DNA from: Toxonevra muliebris
Lineage: Eukaryota > Arthropoda > Insecta > Diptera > Pallopteridae
Direction: 5' to 3'
NCBI GenBank assembly: GCA_963691655.1
Contig: OY829327.1
Coordinates: forward strand, 63,934,079 to 63,998,078
DNA: 64,000 nucleotides
In this document: one piece after another, positions 21,766-34,299 of the stretch
Layout: every line of letters begins with the position of its first letter
Position numbering within the stretch: the stretch's first letter is position 1
Notes under the pieces: model-generated
Told to the model about the DNA's origin: nothing
Databases searched by the model: none
The model's input: only the letters and a program-made list of their open reading frames with translations
Translations under genes and position numbers: made by a program

Positions 21766-22116
21766 TATTATAAAGCATCAAAAACTAAAAAAACAAAAAT
21801 AAAATTAAATGAATTTGAGTCGACATTAGCTACTTTAGGCGTTATTTAGACCGTACGTTTTATTATCAGTAAACTGTTTGTATAATACAATATTAACCTT
21901 AAGCAGTTACAAAGTTTGTAGGTGAATTTTGCAACAGTTTTTATGCATAAATATAAAGTTTTCAACAAATTTTTCTTGGGGGGGACTTACATATTTAAGT
22001 TATGAATAATTTTGATGACACTTTAATACATCATACAATTAAATTAAATAAAAATGAACCTTGCGAAATTGCTAAATTCTATACTTTTTCATCAATTGCG
22101 TTCAACATTTATTTAT

Positions 22117-22912
22117 TTATTTGTTTTTTGCAGCTAATTTCAACAACAGCGTCAAAAATGAAAAAGCCTGAGTCACCACCTGCAAAACCAAAATAAAATT
22201 GTTAAAATTAAATTTCTTCTATACATAAACGCTTTGAAATCTAATAGTTTTTACCCCACGCAAACGTTCAATATCCATTGGATAAAATTTTCCCGCTGTC
22301 AGCTTAACTGCATACTTTGTATTCACTAAAAATACCATAATATCTGTGCGTATCAAATTGGAATTTTGCCACCATTGCGAACGCCAGAATGCATCGCCGA
22401 CGCGTATGCTATGATTGCGCAACAGCTCACCACAATAGGTGAACATCAACAGTTCGATAAGTGTCAACGCTAAATATTGTATGAGATTAATGGTGCGCAT
22501 AAATGAACGGTCTCCCTATAAAAATCAATCAGAAAACAAAGGAAAATATTAGACTTTGCACAATGATATGAAAGGGTAAAAGGTCAACTGTTCTGTACAG
22601 ACCGCCACTCCTACGAATACCAACAAACACAATTGCAATGTTATTTGCAGCGATATAGCGAGACAATATGGATTGAAAAGTTCCTCCAATTTATTGCAAC
22701 ATTCCAACACAAAACGATGTAACTGCACACAATCCACCAGCGCTTCATGGAGCTTGAGTTGCAGCGAGTTTGTTTGTTCTCTTCGGTTTTTATTATTATT
22801 ATTATTTTCACGCATCTTGTGTATTATATGCAAATCTGTTTTTTGTTCTACTGAGAAGAGATATTGATTAAGTTCATCTTCCTCACCAAAGACCAGTTGC
22901 TCTTGCATTGAG
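22117..22912 (-). CDS. OR exons 3-5, copy 2 (the nearer cassette)
   Basis: The three 3' exons closest to exons 1-2 in transcription order: exon 3 22603-22912 (loop to TM5-6, LQLKLHEALVDCVQLHRFVL, then LFNPYCLAISLQITLQLC), exon 4 22255-22515 (TM6 to loop 3 and TM7 start) and exon 5 22117-22179 (TM7 end and stop). AATAAA overlaps the stop codon on the minus strand and could serve as a poly(A) signal. All reading frames and splice dinucleotides are intact. It is the default partner for exon 2 because it is reached first. Confidence 0.9.
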
Positions 22913-25900
22913 CTGAAATAATTTTGAATAATAATTATTTATTGTGTCATTATTTGAAGGGAAACGTAAATTAAACCAGACTAGGCAGAGCGCCCAGTGA
23001 TCGAAAATCGATCACACTCTAGGGATAAAAATGAGATTTGCATTCACAATAAAAAAACATTCTATTGCAAGTGTGTCAAGAATGATAGAATACAAGATTG
23101 CGCCAATAAGTTGCAAAAATAGTTCGATTCATATTAAGAATTCAACAAACACGTATTTTTTTGTTTTTGCAATTTTGTTTATAAAGTTTTTACTAAAAAA
23201 AATTGGTATGTGACATATCTGCAACATTGCGTTAAAAGGGAATAAAATTATGAATCATGAAAGGAACGAAAACAATTATTGTTTTTGTTGTAGCATAAAG
23301 TTATAACGAATTTTTCTCCTTGACAGTTAGGAAAATTTGCATCTAATTCTTTTATCTGCCCATACGGGCCAATGATCAACTTGGTATTGTCGTATTGCCT
23401 TTGTAGGTGTATCCAGTACATTTCTTTTACGTTTCTTAGCTTCAATAGCAAGTTGAATACAATGTCGATTTTTTTGGTTTGGTTTTAATAAAAGTTTAAA
23501 TAGAAGATAATTCCTTATCCTGCAAGTACTTAGCTCCTCTTACTTTTTTATATAATAACCACGAATTGGCCATTGCCAGATCTAGCAAATTGTAAAACAA
23601 ACGAACTTGCAACCAAACATTAATTATGAATATAAATTACCGCAACAAAGTAAATAAGCTTAAGAAAGTTTTGATAACCAAATACTTTTGCTCTGAGATC
23701 AAATGCACTGCAAAAATTACCCGTTATATGGTAATGTTGCATTTATATCACATTAGTGTGGTCCAAAAAAATAAAAAATAAAAGTGTAAAAATCTTTTCT
23801 CCTCAAGTTTATTTTTATGCCATTATGCATAAATCAATTCGAAAAAAATTTTGTCAAAAAGAAACCATGTTTGGAGGTCGCTCCACATAAATTTAATTTT
23901 ATTTAGGCATTTAGTTAATATATAGGTACATATAATATAAAAACTTAATATTTATGAGAGAAGTGCTGCTTTTGATGGTCACAGGAAGCTATTTTTATGG
24001 TTTGCGACAAAACGAAGCTTTTGTTCCCAATCTTTGGGAAGAGTCTGGCTATATTTTTGAATCAAACCGATTCCCCGTTCAGATGTGTCACTCACAACCC
24101 TAACATTACAGCAATGATTGCAAAATTCAAATTAAACTAGGTAATTTATCCAAAGTTCACATTCTATATTTAGAAATTTTTCCACTTTAATTTTTCCTCC
24201 ATGCAGAATTAAATCGAAGAAAGAATTGGTTCATTTAGTTACAAACATTTCCAAGTCAGAATCTTGTTGCTTAGTCAATTGTATTTGTCGCCAAAAAATA
24301 GGTAGTAATTAGGTAATAAATAAAGCCATATTTACTATTTTTGTTTCCTCTCGGTAAGTCAACTGTAACTGGTTTTTGGAGATGAATATTTTTAGGAAGT
24401 AAATTTTTTTAGATGGGTATCAAGCTTGAGGAGAAGGATCAGGAACTCGGAAAGCTTTTCGCTGTAAAAGTTCACAATATTCGCCCCTATGATCAATGTT
24501 TTTTCAATGCAATTAGTAGATACTCCATCATTTTTCTCATGCATAGAAGTTTTTAAAAGCCCTTGAATATTTCAGGACTAAAAACATTTAAAAAAACAGC
24601 TGAAAGAAAAATTTCCATCACATGATGGCGGCATGCGATCCAGACGAATTCTGTTTCAAGTTTTTTTCAATAGTGGTACAAGCTCCTTTATTAAATCCTG
24701 TATAGTTCGTTGTCGTTTCAAAACAAGTTCTTTAATATTTGGCTTTAAATTCTACGCTTCTATAACTTCAACTTAAACTTGTGCTTAATTATCTCCCGTT
24801 CCCTTGCAAGTCTTGGGTATCCCCAAAATATTTTCTTAGCCATTCCCAATAATAATTATCGTTATTCGGTCAACTTTTTCTTTGAGTCCGTTAAAAAAAG
24901 CTAAAATTTTCCATCTCAATGTAAAAGAAAATGCGCTACTAAAGACAACTCATTTTGTTCAGATATGGTGGCTTTCTGTCTCACTTGCATTCTGGAGCGT
25001 CTAATGCAGCTTCGAGAAAGTCAGGCTTAAGTAGTATATACATATCCATCCTTTATGAACTAATTACCTGCATCCAAGTGGTAAAAAATGCATCTTGTAA
25101 AGCTATAATTTGAATACTTTTTTTGTTCTTCATTCAAGCATGGACCACACCAAAGAGCGGTGGATGTTATACGTGAAGAATTTAAACATTTGTATAAAAT
25201 GTGGAAATAAATGATATTTATTAGTTTTAATTAGATTATTCGCTGATACAAATATATATATATATATATATATTTAACTTTTCATTCATAACATGTGCCA
25301 CAAATGTAGCGATAAGGTTGCTTCATAATACGCAGTAATGTAAATCCAAAGAATTAAATAATATAAAGCATAGAAAAGATGGTAAAAAAAAATGTTGTTA
25401 TAATTTTTGAATCAGGTCTAATAAAGTAAAATTAAAAAATTAATGTTAATACTACCGAGACGATATTGCAACTTCCAACGCTCGCATAACCAGATCCTTT
25501 GCCTAATTAGGATATCTTTAGTGTGAAATTGAAAGAGGAATCTATGAAAAGTAAGATATTCAGTCCTATTCTAAATATTTCCGAATGAAATCCCCAGGAA
25601 AAGTTGTTTCTTTTTCATTCTTTTCCTATATAAATCCCGGGGATTTAATTTCGGGAATATTTAGAATAGGGTTGATTTATTTTTGGATGCAAACCAAGAT
25701 TCGAATTTTTTAATTTTGGCCAGCTAGATTTTTCAGCGGCCCCATAATGAACTGCTTATATGTAAATGCAAATAAAGAAAATGATAATCTACATCACATA
25801 GACATAAGCTCTCTCATGGCGTAATCTTCTATTCTATCATTCTTGCAAGTGTGTGGTGAAATAAAAAGAAAACACTGTGTTCATATGGCCGCTAGAGGGA

Positions 25901-28900
25901 CAATGCACAGTTACATTCACAACATTCTTCTCTTCCCGCGTACTCGATTACCAACGATTCTGTACTGTTTCAGTGTTAAATGAAAAAAATACTCTCCTGT
26001 TAAATGATTCTGTACTGTTAAACGATTCCGCATGTTAAATGAAAAAACTACTCTATTGTTAAACAATTCTGTACTGCTAAACGTTTCTGAATATTAGACA
26101 AAAAAACCTCTGTACTATTAAAATTTTAAGCAAAAAACTACTCTATTGTTATTGTTGTTCTGTTGTGCATAAGCGACTTCTTATCTATTTTTACCTGTTG
26201 ACGTTAATATACATAGGTAAAAAGGGGGCTAAAGTTTTAACTTACCGTATTAATATATAGATATGTCCAAAGCCGTAAATATAAATAATTGAATATATTT
26301 ATATTGATTCAAAGATAACATCTCTGAAGTGTACTACTTGTAGGGCATTGGGCATATCTGGTATTTTTTCTCTTTGCTTAAGTTATAATGGCAACCCAGC
26401 ACTTTGAAGGTTATTCCCACATCCCTTTCTCTAGCATACCTCAGAGTTCTTATATAAAGCTTTCACACTTTTTAAATTGGCTATGTGTTTGTGCATGTAA
26501 CAAATATGTAACGCAACGACGAATTTAAAGAAATTCAGGGGTTCAATTTATGTCGATTTATTCATTACAACAAAAAAAATATATTCAATATAATTCAGGG
26601 TATAATTAACAACCTTAAGCACTTGTGCTTAGTGCGAATCAAGTATGTTACTAAAATATAAAATAATACAAAGTTAAGGCAATACATGTAATATGTAAAA
26701 AAAGAGAAACCGAAGCTTGGGTCGTGTTTGATGTTAGAAGCATAATATGTATGAGTATGATGCTCTCCAATGCAACAGCAGTGTTCAAAACTGTCCACTA
26801 TGATTTTAATTTGCAACAAATTTGAATAACAGTTTTTGAATTACGACCATTCTAAAAAAATCGAAACCAGATAAGTCGGCTTCGAACTGTAAATTTCTTT
26901 TATTTCTCTCTTTTCGGAAATTAGACAAGTACTTTATTTTTGGGCTTCAAATTCGTAGAAGCACAGAACTCAGGCTGTATCTTCAAATCAGCAAAACGTA
27001 GGCGGTTCTGTGACTTGCGATAAGAGAAGTGAAAATGTGTTTATAGGAGAGGTTTTAAGGGCTGCAAACAACTCGGAGAATGCGCGTGGCTTGAAAATCC
27101 TCACGTGGCTTTATATATAAAATATTGCCATAGCCGTTCGATATTGTTGAGTTATTATTTTTATCATTTTCATTTTAATTTTTTTATTTTCAAACTTAAT
27201 TTCCATAAAAGTTGTAAATGACCTAAATTACTGTACGCTCAATGCAATTAGCAAAATTTCGTATGTAACTGAGTCATCTTGAACTTTTCCCTTTAGTTCA
27301 AATATCTGTTCATTGGCGATGTATGCATTAAATAGGCAGTTGGACGTGCACCAAACTGGTACATTTTATATGAATTTACTTTGCTTTAAATAAATTAATT
27401 ACTTAGAAACATTTGCAATTTTCAGATATTAAACATTTGTTGAGCCGATTCTCCATATACCATAAAAAAGTAAGAGGGCGTTCGTACTTGTACTCTTCGT
27501 TACTATTGGCTGTCCTCTCCGTTACTTTTTCCATGTTTTTTCTCTCATTATGGAATTATTTTTCAACGAAACTATTACGATTTTTCGTGGGTTTCAAAGG
27601 TCCATGAATCGGCTGGCCTTCCCAGAATTTGGGACTTGAAATTCAAAATAAAAATTTCCCAAATCTAGCGCATCCTATCTGTTACCCACTTTGTTGATGT
27701 ATAACTTAGTCGGACTCACTACTTTTTTTAACTAAACTTTGGATGATAAGAACTTGTTATCGGACCCTCAAGGGCCCTTCAGTATCAAAAGAAAATACCA
27801 ATTCCTTGTATGAGATCAATATCATTATCAGAGTCCCCTTGTCCTCTCCGTTACTTTAGAATGGCAGATTTACATTACTATAACTCGTTAACTATCAAAG
27901 CTAGAAACAATAATTTTACCAAGTCCCATTTTTGGATACATTTCCTTGTTAGCTGCTAAAAATGATTCAAATCGATTCAATGTTTTAGAAATTATATAGT
28001 TTTATCCACTTTGCAGTGAAAAATTAGAAAAAATAGACAAAACTCCGTGGCATCGAATCTATTGCTCCGGTTTCAATAATGTTTTCAATAAAGCACAGAA
28101 AAATACGCAAGGCATCAGAATGTGAAGCTTTGGCTTTAAAAATTATTCAATTTTGGTTTTAATTTGATTTCAATTCCGATTTATGGTGAGATGAACAATT
28201 TTATTTATTAAATATTGTATTATTTTTAAGCCCCTATTTATCATAAACTAAAAAATACTAGCATTAATTTGAAATTCCTTAATTTAATTTTTACTGAAAA
28301 ATTCTGTAGTTTCAAAACCATTGGTATTCAAACTGTGCTCCATGTAGCCTCGTTGCTCCACACAATTTCCCAGGGGCTCCGGGGTAATATGTTTAATCTT
28401 TAAAAGTCTGAGTTTATTTTCAAATTCTAATCATTTATGTTTTTAATTAAAAATAAATTTTCAAATTCTTCATTTATGTTTTTAATTAAAAATAAATTGA
28501 AATATGTTTAACTCTTTCCGGCTCAGTTGTATAAAAAACATACCACTTACTTAGCGATTTTCTCAAGCTTCTGCTTCTTCTCTTATCACATTTTTGAGTT
28601 AATTTGATTATATACTTTGAAAAAAAATTATACCGCATGAAAAAAGAAAAACCATTGTGATTTCGATTTAAAAGTTGACAGGAGACTGTTGACCCGCCAA
28701 AAACAGCTGATATTTTTTGCAATTGTGCTAATAACTTTTTGTCACGAAGTTTAGAAAGAGAAAATTCAAAAAAGTGAATTATTTCAATGAATTAAAAATA
28801 TTTTATTGCAAAAAAGACGTCAAATTTGTGGGTGTATCAAGTATGTGGTATTATTATTGTACCACTACACATATCGGTAAGAAAAAGTGCTTAACACGGA

Positions 28901-31900
28901 TCCGTGGTTGGTATCAAATTGATACATTTTTCAGATATAAATTGTTTCACATGCTTGATAGTTCACATGATTAACTAAATAATACAAAAAAAAAAAAAAA
29001 AAAATATGTAATACAATTTTTGTTGTATTCAGTGAAGACATTTGGAATAAAATTCGTAATTCTGGGTTATGATTTCAAATATTAGTAGCTTATATATAGG
29101 ATATTGAAAGATTAAGAACTATCACTAAGATCACTGATGAGGAATTGTGGCGGATTCCGAAACGGCCGTCTGATTTGCTCGTCTCTATATACATTGTTGT
29201 TGTGATGACTACATTTGTTCATTTACCTGTTTATATATATAACTTCAAATAACGAAATTGACATGAACTTAAGTCATGACTTTGAAAATTAACCTCTAGA
29301 TTTAATTTTCATAGTCTCCAAAAAAACTATCATGAACTGATCGAATGGGGACCGTTCAGAAAAAATGACACCTAAAATCATTTTCTCACAAACACACACA
29401 CTCTCTCATGTACTAGACTTTCAAATAACGAACTGTTATGCAGACTAGCTACAATGGGAAAAAAAAACAACAACATAAGTGTATAGAACGGTAGTGGTAT
29501 TTTCTTTCAATATCTCTATTCAGTGAAAATATTTTTGTTTATTTTTTATCGTTTTCTGATAGTGCGCCGGAAATCTTTTAACTGTCCAGATTTAGCCGAA
29601 CGCGATGTACATATATTTGTACGAAAAAACGTTCGGGGAACTTTAAAATACTCCGACTTACATAAAATGTGCTGCTATCGACAGAAGAAGGTTCTGTCTA
29701 CATAAAAAATAGTTTTTTTACACATCTTTTTATTAATTAGTATTTTTAATAATTTTTTGAAATTGATACAAAAATGAAAAAGAGAAGACAAGAAAAATGT
29801 GAAGTTGTTCCATAAAAGTCACAACAGTTTCGATGGTTATGCTTCGACTGTAACAAATAGGTGCCAAACAATAGAGGAAAAAACAACAAAGACGTCAATA
29901 CCAAAGTTGTTTGCTTGGCATTTAAATCAAAATCAGAAAAATTGTTCAAATTTACGTAACGTAAATCAGGGTAATTCGGATCGATGTATATAATTCTGAT
30001 CGATTTTGTTTTGCTACGCCCTTTTTCGAAACCAACAAGAATTATTTTCTCTTTCTAATGGTAGCAACACTTATTTCAATTATTTCAAATTAATCAGTTG
30101 TAAGCGAAGAAACAAAAAGTGAGCGTATTTTCATACAAAGTTTTATACCAATTATAACTTTTGTGCTGGTAAGTATATTTATATAATTTATATATATTTA
30201 CTTCACGAAGTATTCTACTATAGTTTGGTAAAAATAAGCACCATTTTAGAAAGCATACTAAAAAAAATTAACTTTTAAAATCGATACGAATTACCAACGT
30301 GCATTTTTCTACTTGCATTTACATAAGTCGGATCGATGATCGGAATTACAAATAAAATGAGGTGTTTGCATAATTACAAAATATAGAAAAACTGTATAGT
30401 TTTAATTAATGAAAGTTTTTTAGTTGTGATTTAGATATAATAGGTGATGTTTGGAGGTAATTCGGATCGACCCTTTGCTTAGAGAGTTTTTGTAGACTTG
30501 ATAAATTTTAGTCAAAAATTTTGCATTTTAAAACGAAAAAATATTTTTTTTTAATTGAAATATTAATTGAAATTAATAGTGTTTCTTAGAGTTTTATCAA
30601 TTTTGAAACTAACAAGTAATTTTTAGTCAAATTCAATATAAAATTTATTTTTAAAAATTAGTTTGTGTTAAATGATTAGTATTTTTTGTTTATTCCAGAC
30701 TACATATTAATTTTTGATTTTGTCAATATACTTATAAATTTTAATTCAGAAATTTCTTAGAATGATTCGAAGAAATGATTTTTTATATATTTCATTGCTC
30801 ATCAACTCACGGGCAGGGCCACGGACTAGCGGATCCAGAGATTTAACTTAAGGGGGTTAACATTTGTTCATCCCTTATAAATTTTTTTATTTGTGGCCAA
30901 CGATCAAATATAAGAACAAATTAGTTAGGCGTTGGGGGAGGGGGGAGATCAGGGGTATTTAACCCCAAATCCTCTCCCCTTTCCTACGCCCCTTAGATCC
31001 GCTATTGCTCCTACATAAGATTGCACCGTCCCATACTTTTGTTTTTAATTTTTTCGTTTCTATCGCCCAGCCACAGTCTTTTCTCCTAATTTTGATACGC
31101 CCATGAGTAAGCCTATATTTGAGAATTAGTTCGGTGTGGAACAAGTAAGTCTCCATATCAAATTTTATTAATTTAGGTCAATGTGATATTCGAATATATT
31201 GGGTTTTTGCGAAAATGCCTCGCCTACTTTGAGATATGGTCGAATTTTATAGCCCAAAACTTGACATACACACAAATTCATCTTTAAACCAAATTTCACT
31301 AAGTTCGGACAAACGGTATTTGATTACTTGAGGAAAATACATAGAAAGGCATAAAACATGAAGATTGGAGCTCAAAAAGGCTTCAAATTCTTTTTAAATT
31401 TGGTTTTAACTCCGACTTTTAATGAATTTAAAAGTTTTTTCGTGAAATTTTTATGACTTTGTACTACCATATCTCATAAACTAAAAAAGCAATTTCTAGT
31501 CGTCTGATGTAAGTGAATTCAAACTTGCTTACGTCAATTCATTTTTCTTTCTTCACCTTCACTTCACCTTAAATTTGAAGTACATCAAGGGCAAGAATAT
31601 CACGCGTATCACAGCATTCTTAGAACTGTAGAACTGTTAATTCTTTACACGATATTCACTCACCGCAACACCTGTAAGTCGTCTCCAGCCATAATCTGCG
31701 CATAAAAATCCAAATTCTTAAGACTGCAAAAAAGCACATCGAACTGCCCTAAAATTACAATCACCAGGGAGACAAACAATGCCGAACCATTGCCAAAAAT
31801 GGTACCCGTACTTATTTGCCCCAGCAATTGCAACAAATAAATGATTTCATAGACTATAGGTTGCTGAAATAAAAAAAAAAACTAAGATCAAAAATTCAGA

Positions 31901-32499
31901 CTGAAAATTAAATTTCTTACCATCTCATCAAATGGATACCAACACTTCAGTGGCAATGTACGCGTCCTCAATATAATAGGAGTTATGCCCCAAAAAGTAA
32001 CACCACATATACATAATAACATCCAATACGTCGTAAGTTTGCGTGCAGTGGCATAAGCTGCATACGAGCTGACATAGCTAAGACCCGGCAGTGAATGATG
32101 ACGATACTTGCGATTAATGAGCCAAAAAAAAGCCAACAATTCCTTGGAACGCCACAACCAATAACATATAGCAAAGCAAGCAAATGAGTAAATAATAGTC
32201 ATGGTGAGTGCATCGGTAATTTCCTCCAAGGCACCAGTGCTCAGCATATCGTATGTGGTTTTATAAAATAAAACAGCCAAATGAAAATTTAATGCAATCA
32301 TGAAGGTGCAATAAAGCCGAGAGAATAGCACAGCGTAACTACTCAACGATTTTGGAAAGAATTTATGCAAAGGCAGCGGTATTTGTCCCACACATGCCAG
32401 GAAGCCGATCTGTACGTTGAAGAGTTTGCGTACGCGGGGCTGATCTGCTTTGGAGTAAAGTAGATCCTTTTTATGCTGATTCTGGCTTCGGTTTTCCAT
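22117..32499 (-). CDS. Odorant receptor (7tm_6 family), five-exon gene model
   Basis: An insect odorant receptor: a ligand-selective subunit that forms an odour-gated cation channel with Orco in olfactory neuron dendrites. Exons (minus): 1 31921-32499 (193 codons), 2 31664-31863, 3 22603-22912, 4 22255-22515, 5 22117-22179. Phases fit at every joint: exon 2 leaves CG and exon 3 supplies C, while the other joints are phase 0. The total is about 470 residues, slightly long because exon 3 carries an Asn-rich insert (ENNNNNKNRR). Diagnostic text includes FTYCGELLRNHS, VGDAFWRSQWW and TAGKFYPMDIERLRG, then the family-typical end FSFLTLL. Intron 1 is 57 bp and intron 2 is 8751 bp. The subfamily was not determined, so no symbol is given. 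Confidence 0.9.
23248..23616 (-). pseudogene. piggyBac-like transposase C-terminal relic (copy 2)
   Basis: The duplicate of the relic at 8342-8710, with the same CYNKNNNCF end and MANSWLLYKK segment. It was already broken before the duplication. Confidence 0.6.
23617..25564. other. Intron-type sequence, copy 2 of 8711-10658
   Basis: Same content as copy 1, with a handful of substitutions. No intact gene. Confidence 0.6.
25565..25670. repeat. 106-bp foldback repeat (copy 2)
   Basis: Same inverted arms as 10659-10764, at the duplication offset of 14906. Confidence 0.8.
25937..26158. repeat. 59-bp tandem array with 37-bp extra segment (copy 2)
   Basis: The array starts at 25974. The preceding 37 bp (from TCCCGCGTACTCG to GTACTGTTT) have no counterpart in copy 1 and include the unit-like string ACGATTCTGTACTGTT. 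Copy 1 has therefore probably lost part of a degenerate repeat unit. Confidence 0.75.
26302..26306. other. Empty BEL target site (single TATTG)
   Basis: The text reads GAATATATTTATATTGATTCAAAG without interruption. In copy 1 the same TATTG is duplicated around the BEL element, at 11359-11363 and 19537-19541. Confidence 0.97.
27850..29944. other. Unique part of OR intron 2; no gene
   Basis: AT-rich. At 28418-28499 a 41-bp-period direct repeat (CAAATTCT...TTTTTAATTAAAAATAAA) occurs twice. At 29120-29165 the text ATCACTGATGAGGAAT and its surroundings recur in inverse orientation at about 41690-41735. Open frames here are short and domain-free. Confidence 0.5.
29945..31290. repeat. Dispersed repeat A (TTCGGATCGA-rich), longer copy
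   Basis: Shares collinear diverged blocks with 34300-35230, including TTTTGTGCTGGTAAGTA, CAACACTTATTTCAATTATTTCAAA, AATGAGGTGTTTGCA, AGGTGATGTTTGGAGGTAATT and ATTCGAATATATTGG. The motif TAATTCGGATCGA and its reverse complement occur repeatedly, which suggests internal inverted repeats. Noncoding. It lies in OR intron 2 and is about 0.4 kb longer than copy B, mainly at 30780-31170. Confidence 0.8.
31664..31863 (-). CDS. OR exon 2
   Basis: Bounded by acceptor TTTCAG (before 31863) and donor GTGAGT (after 31664). It encodes QPIVYEIIYLLQLLGQ and a hydrophobic TM segment, then LGQFDVLFCSLKNLDFYAQ. That aromatic and Asn/Leu-rich end of TM4 is usual in fly ORs. It ends in phase 2. Confidence 0.9.
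31921..32499 (-). CDS. OR exon 1 (start codon and TM1-TM3 region)
   Basis: ATG at 32497-32499 and donor GTAAG at 31916-31920; 193 codons. The hydrophilic N-terminus (about 35 residues) is followed by hydrophobic segments near residues 30-55, 65-90 and 110-140, and again near 160-180. This fits an OR with an intracellular N-terminus. There is no signal peptide, as expected. It ends KCWYPFDEM, which joins in frame to QPIVYE of exon 2. Confidence 0.9.
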
Positions 32500-34202
32500 T
32501 TTTTAAGACAACAAATTTTTGATGAGAAACTATTTCCTTTAAAATTCAGATTTGAGCTGTTGGTCTGCTTCGAAATAACTAGAACTTTTAAATGCATTCA
32601 CTTTTGTTCACCTTCATTCACCTTCAATCAACTTCACTGTAGTGTTAAATCAATTCATTGCGCGTTTGAATGTTCAAGGCATTCCATTAGAGCGCAGTAT
32701 GTGTGCCTAACTTTCGTACTCTCATTCGTATAGATTAATTATCCTTGTCTATTGCTTTACTGTATTGAGTGATATTGAAAAGGTGAGACGAAATAATTTG
32801 TATTTGAATTTGGGTTACTTTTTCTGCAAATGCGTATGAAATATGAAAATTTCTTCTTCTTTTTCTAAAAAATACCTCCTAATTTCAATTACAACTTTTC
32901 TTTTTTCCCTGATTTTTTCAGGTTTTCATTAGCCTTTGCTATTTCTAATTAGTGGCCACACACTTTGATTGCTTAATTATTGGTTCAGGTCCGTTTAAAA
33001 AGAAAAGTTTAGTTTAAGAAAACTTTGTTTAACTAAATATTTAATATCAAATTGAAGCGATATTGTATCCGACACTGTGCGGGTGCAATAGTTTGAAAAT
33101 GAGCTACTAAAATCCAATTTTGCATAATTTTAATATAATCTTTACTTCTGAAGATATGCTAACAATTTTTTGATTGAATCTCTTTTACAAGTGTGGGTGT
33201 AATCAATTACAAAATCTAAAAATTCCAACAACAATGTATAAAAAATCTAGAAAAACAAGAAAGCGAATACGAATATGATGCCCAGAGAGATTAAACATAA
33301 TATGAGAGTGACTTGAGGTTGTCTCAGATATTATATAAATTGTGTCATTCTTATATCATAAAATTTTATAAATAAACGCATGAGCAGTATTATCATTTTA
33401 CAACAACAAAAACTATATTATTGACAGATCAGTATAACCAAAGACTATAGATTAAAACTTTTGGAACGTAAATTCTCAAGAACTATATATGAAAGCAACG
33501 GTTGGCAACACATCCATCGGATAAAAGGTATGAAAGGATGGGTAAGGGGTGTTTGATAAAACAAATATTTTACATTTCTTTTGGCATATATACATTTAAC
33601 ATTTACATATTTACTTATATATTCTTTATATACAACTATGTTAACGTTTTGTTTTGATTTTATGTATTTTGATGGATTTCATTTTTACTATGCATATGCA
33701 TGTAATTCAATAAATTCATAAACAATGGATAAATAAATTAATTACATGTGAAACCCCAAAAAAGCTCTATTGATTTCAAAACGAGGTGCAGTGTTAATTT
33801 TTTTTTTTAATGCAATTATGTATTTCATTCTTCCTTACTTTAGTTTTCCTTGCTTTTATTTACATGTAATTTTTAAAGTACGAAATAATTATGTACTTAT
33901 TCAAGAAAAACCATTTAAAATCATTCTGCACCTCATATTAAAATCATTGCATATAACCGTTTTAGTGTTTTTTGAATATATTTTTTGGTGTGTAAACATC
34001 TATAGCGGCGGTATGAACTAATTTTGTAGGGGAGTGAAATTATTATGAAATTATTTCATCCCATGTCCAAAAGATCGCTATTTTAACCATAAAATCACAC
34101 AACACAAGAATATCATTGCAACCAGTGCTACAGCCAGAAAACATTTTGGGAGTTCTTTAACCCTTCGATGGGCACCTCTTTAGGAGGCGCTAACATAACC
34201 TC
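32500..34202. other. OR upstream region; no other gene
   Basis: Just upstream (32600-32640) is a run of near-repeats TTCACCTTCATTCACCTTCAATCAACTTCA. The same CTTCACCTTCACTTCACCTT style recurs in intron 2 at 31553-31571. No clear core promoter could be assigned. 33.0-34.1 kb is AT-rich with no coding signal. Confidence 0.45.
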
Positions 34203-34222
34203 CTGGGCCTAATTAGGCCCAG
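34157..34222. repeat. TTAA-CCCTTCGATGGGCA terminus with 20-bp perfect palindrome
   Basis: TTAA at 34157-34160 followed by CCCTTCGATGGGCACC resembles a piggyBac-type end (TTAA target, CCC start). CTGGGCCTAATTAGGCCCAG at 34203-34222 is a perfect palindrome. The other end was not found. Confidence 0.4.
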
Positions 34223-34299
34223 TGAATAAAACGATAGTTATGGCCTATTACAGCACGTTATTGCGCAAAATTTATATAGGGTTTTGTTCACTAAATATT

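Larger units (their letters stand above)
21085..27849. repeat. Tandem duplication copy 2 (uninterrupted)
   Basis: A 6765-bp unit. Its start joins directly to the end of copy 1: ...CCTTGTCCTCTCC|CATGATTTTTT. The left parent text is GGTCCCCATGATTTT (6173-6187) and the right parent text is GTCCTCTCCGTTAC (27841-27854), so the joint shares CC. It contains the 5' half of the mariner, OR exons 3-5 and the unoccupied BEL target. By eye I count roughly 15-20 substitutions against copy 1, plus one 37-bp indel. Confidence 0.95.
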
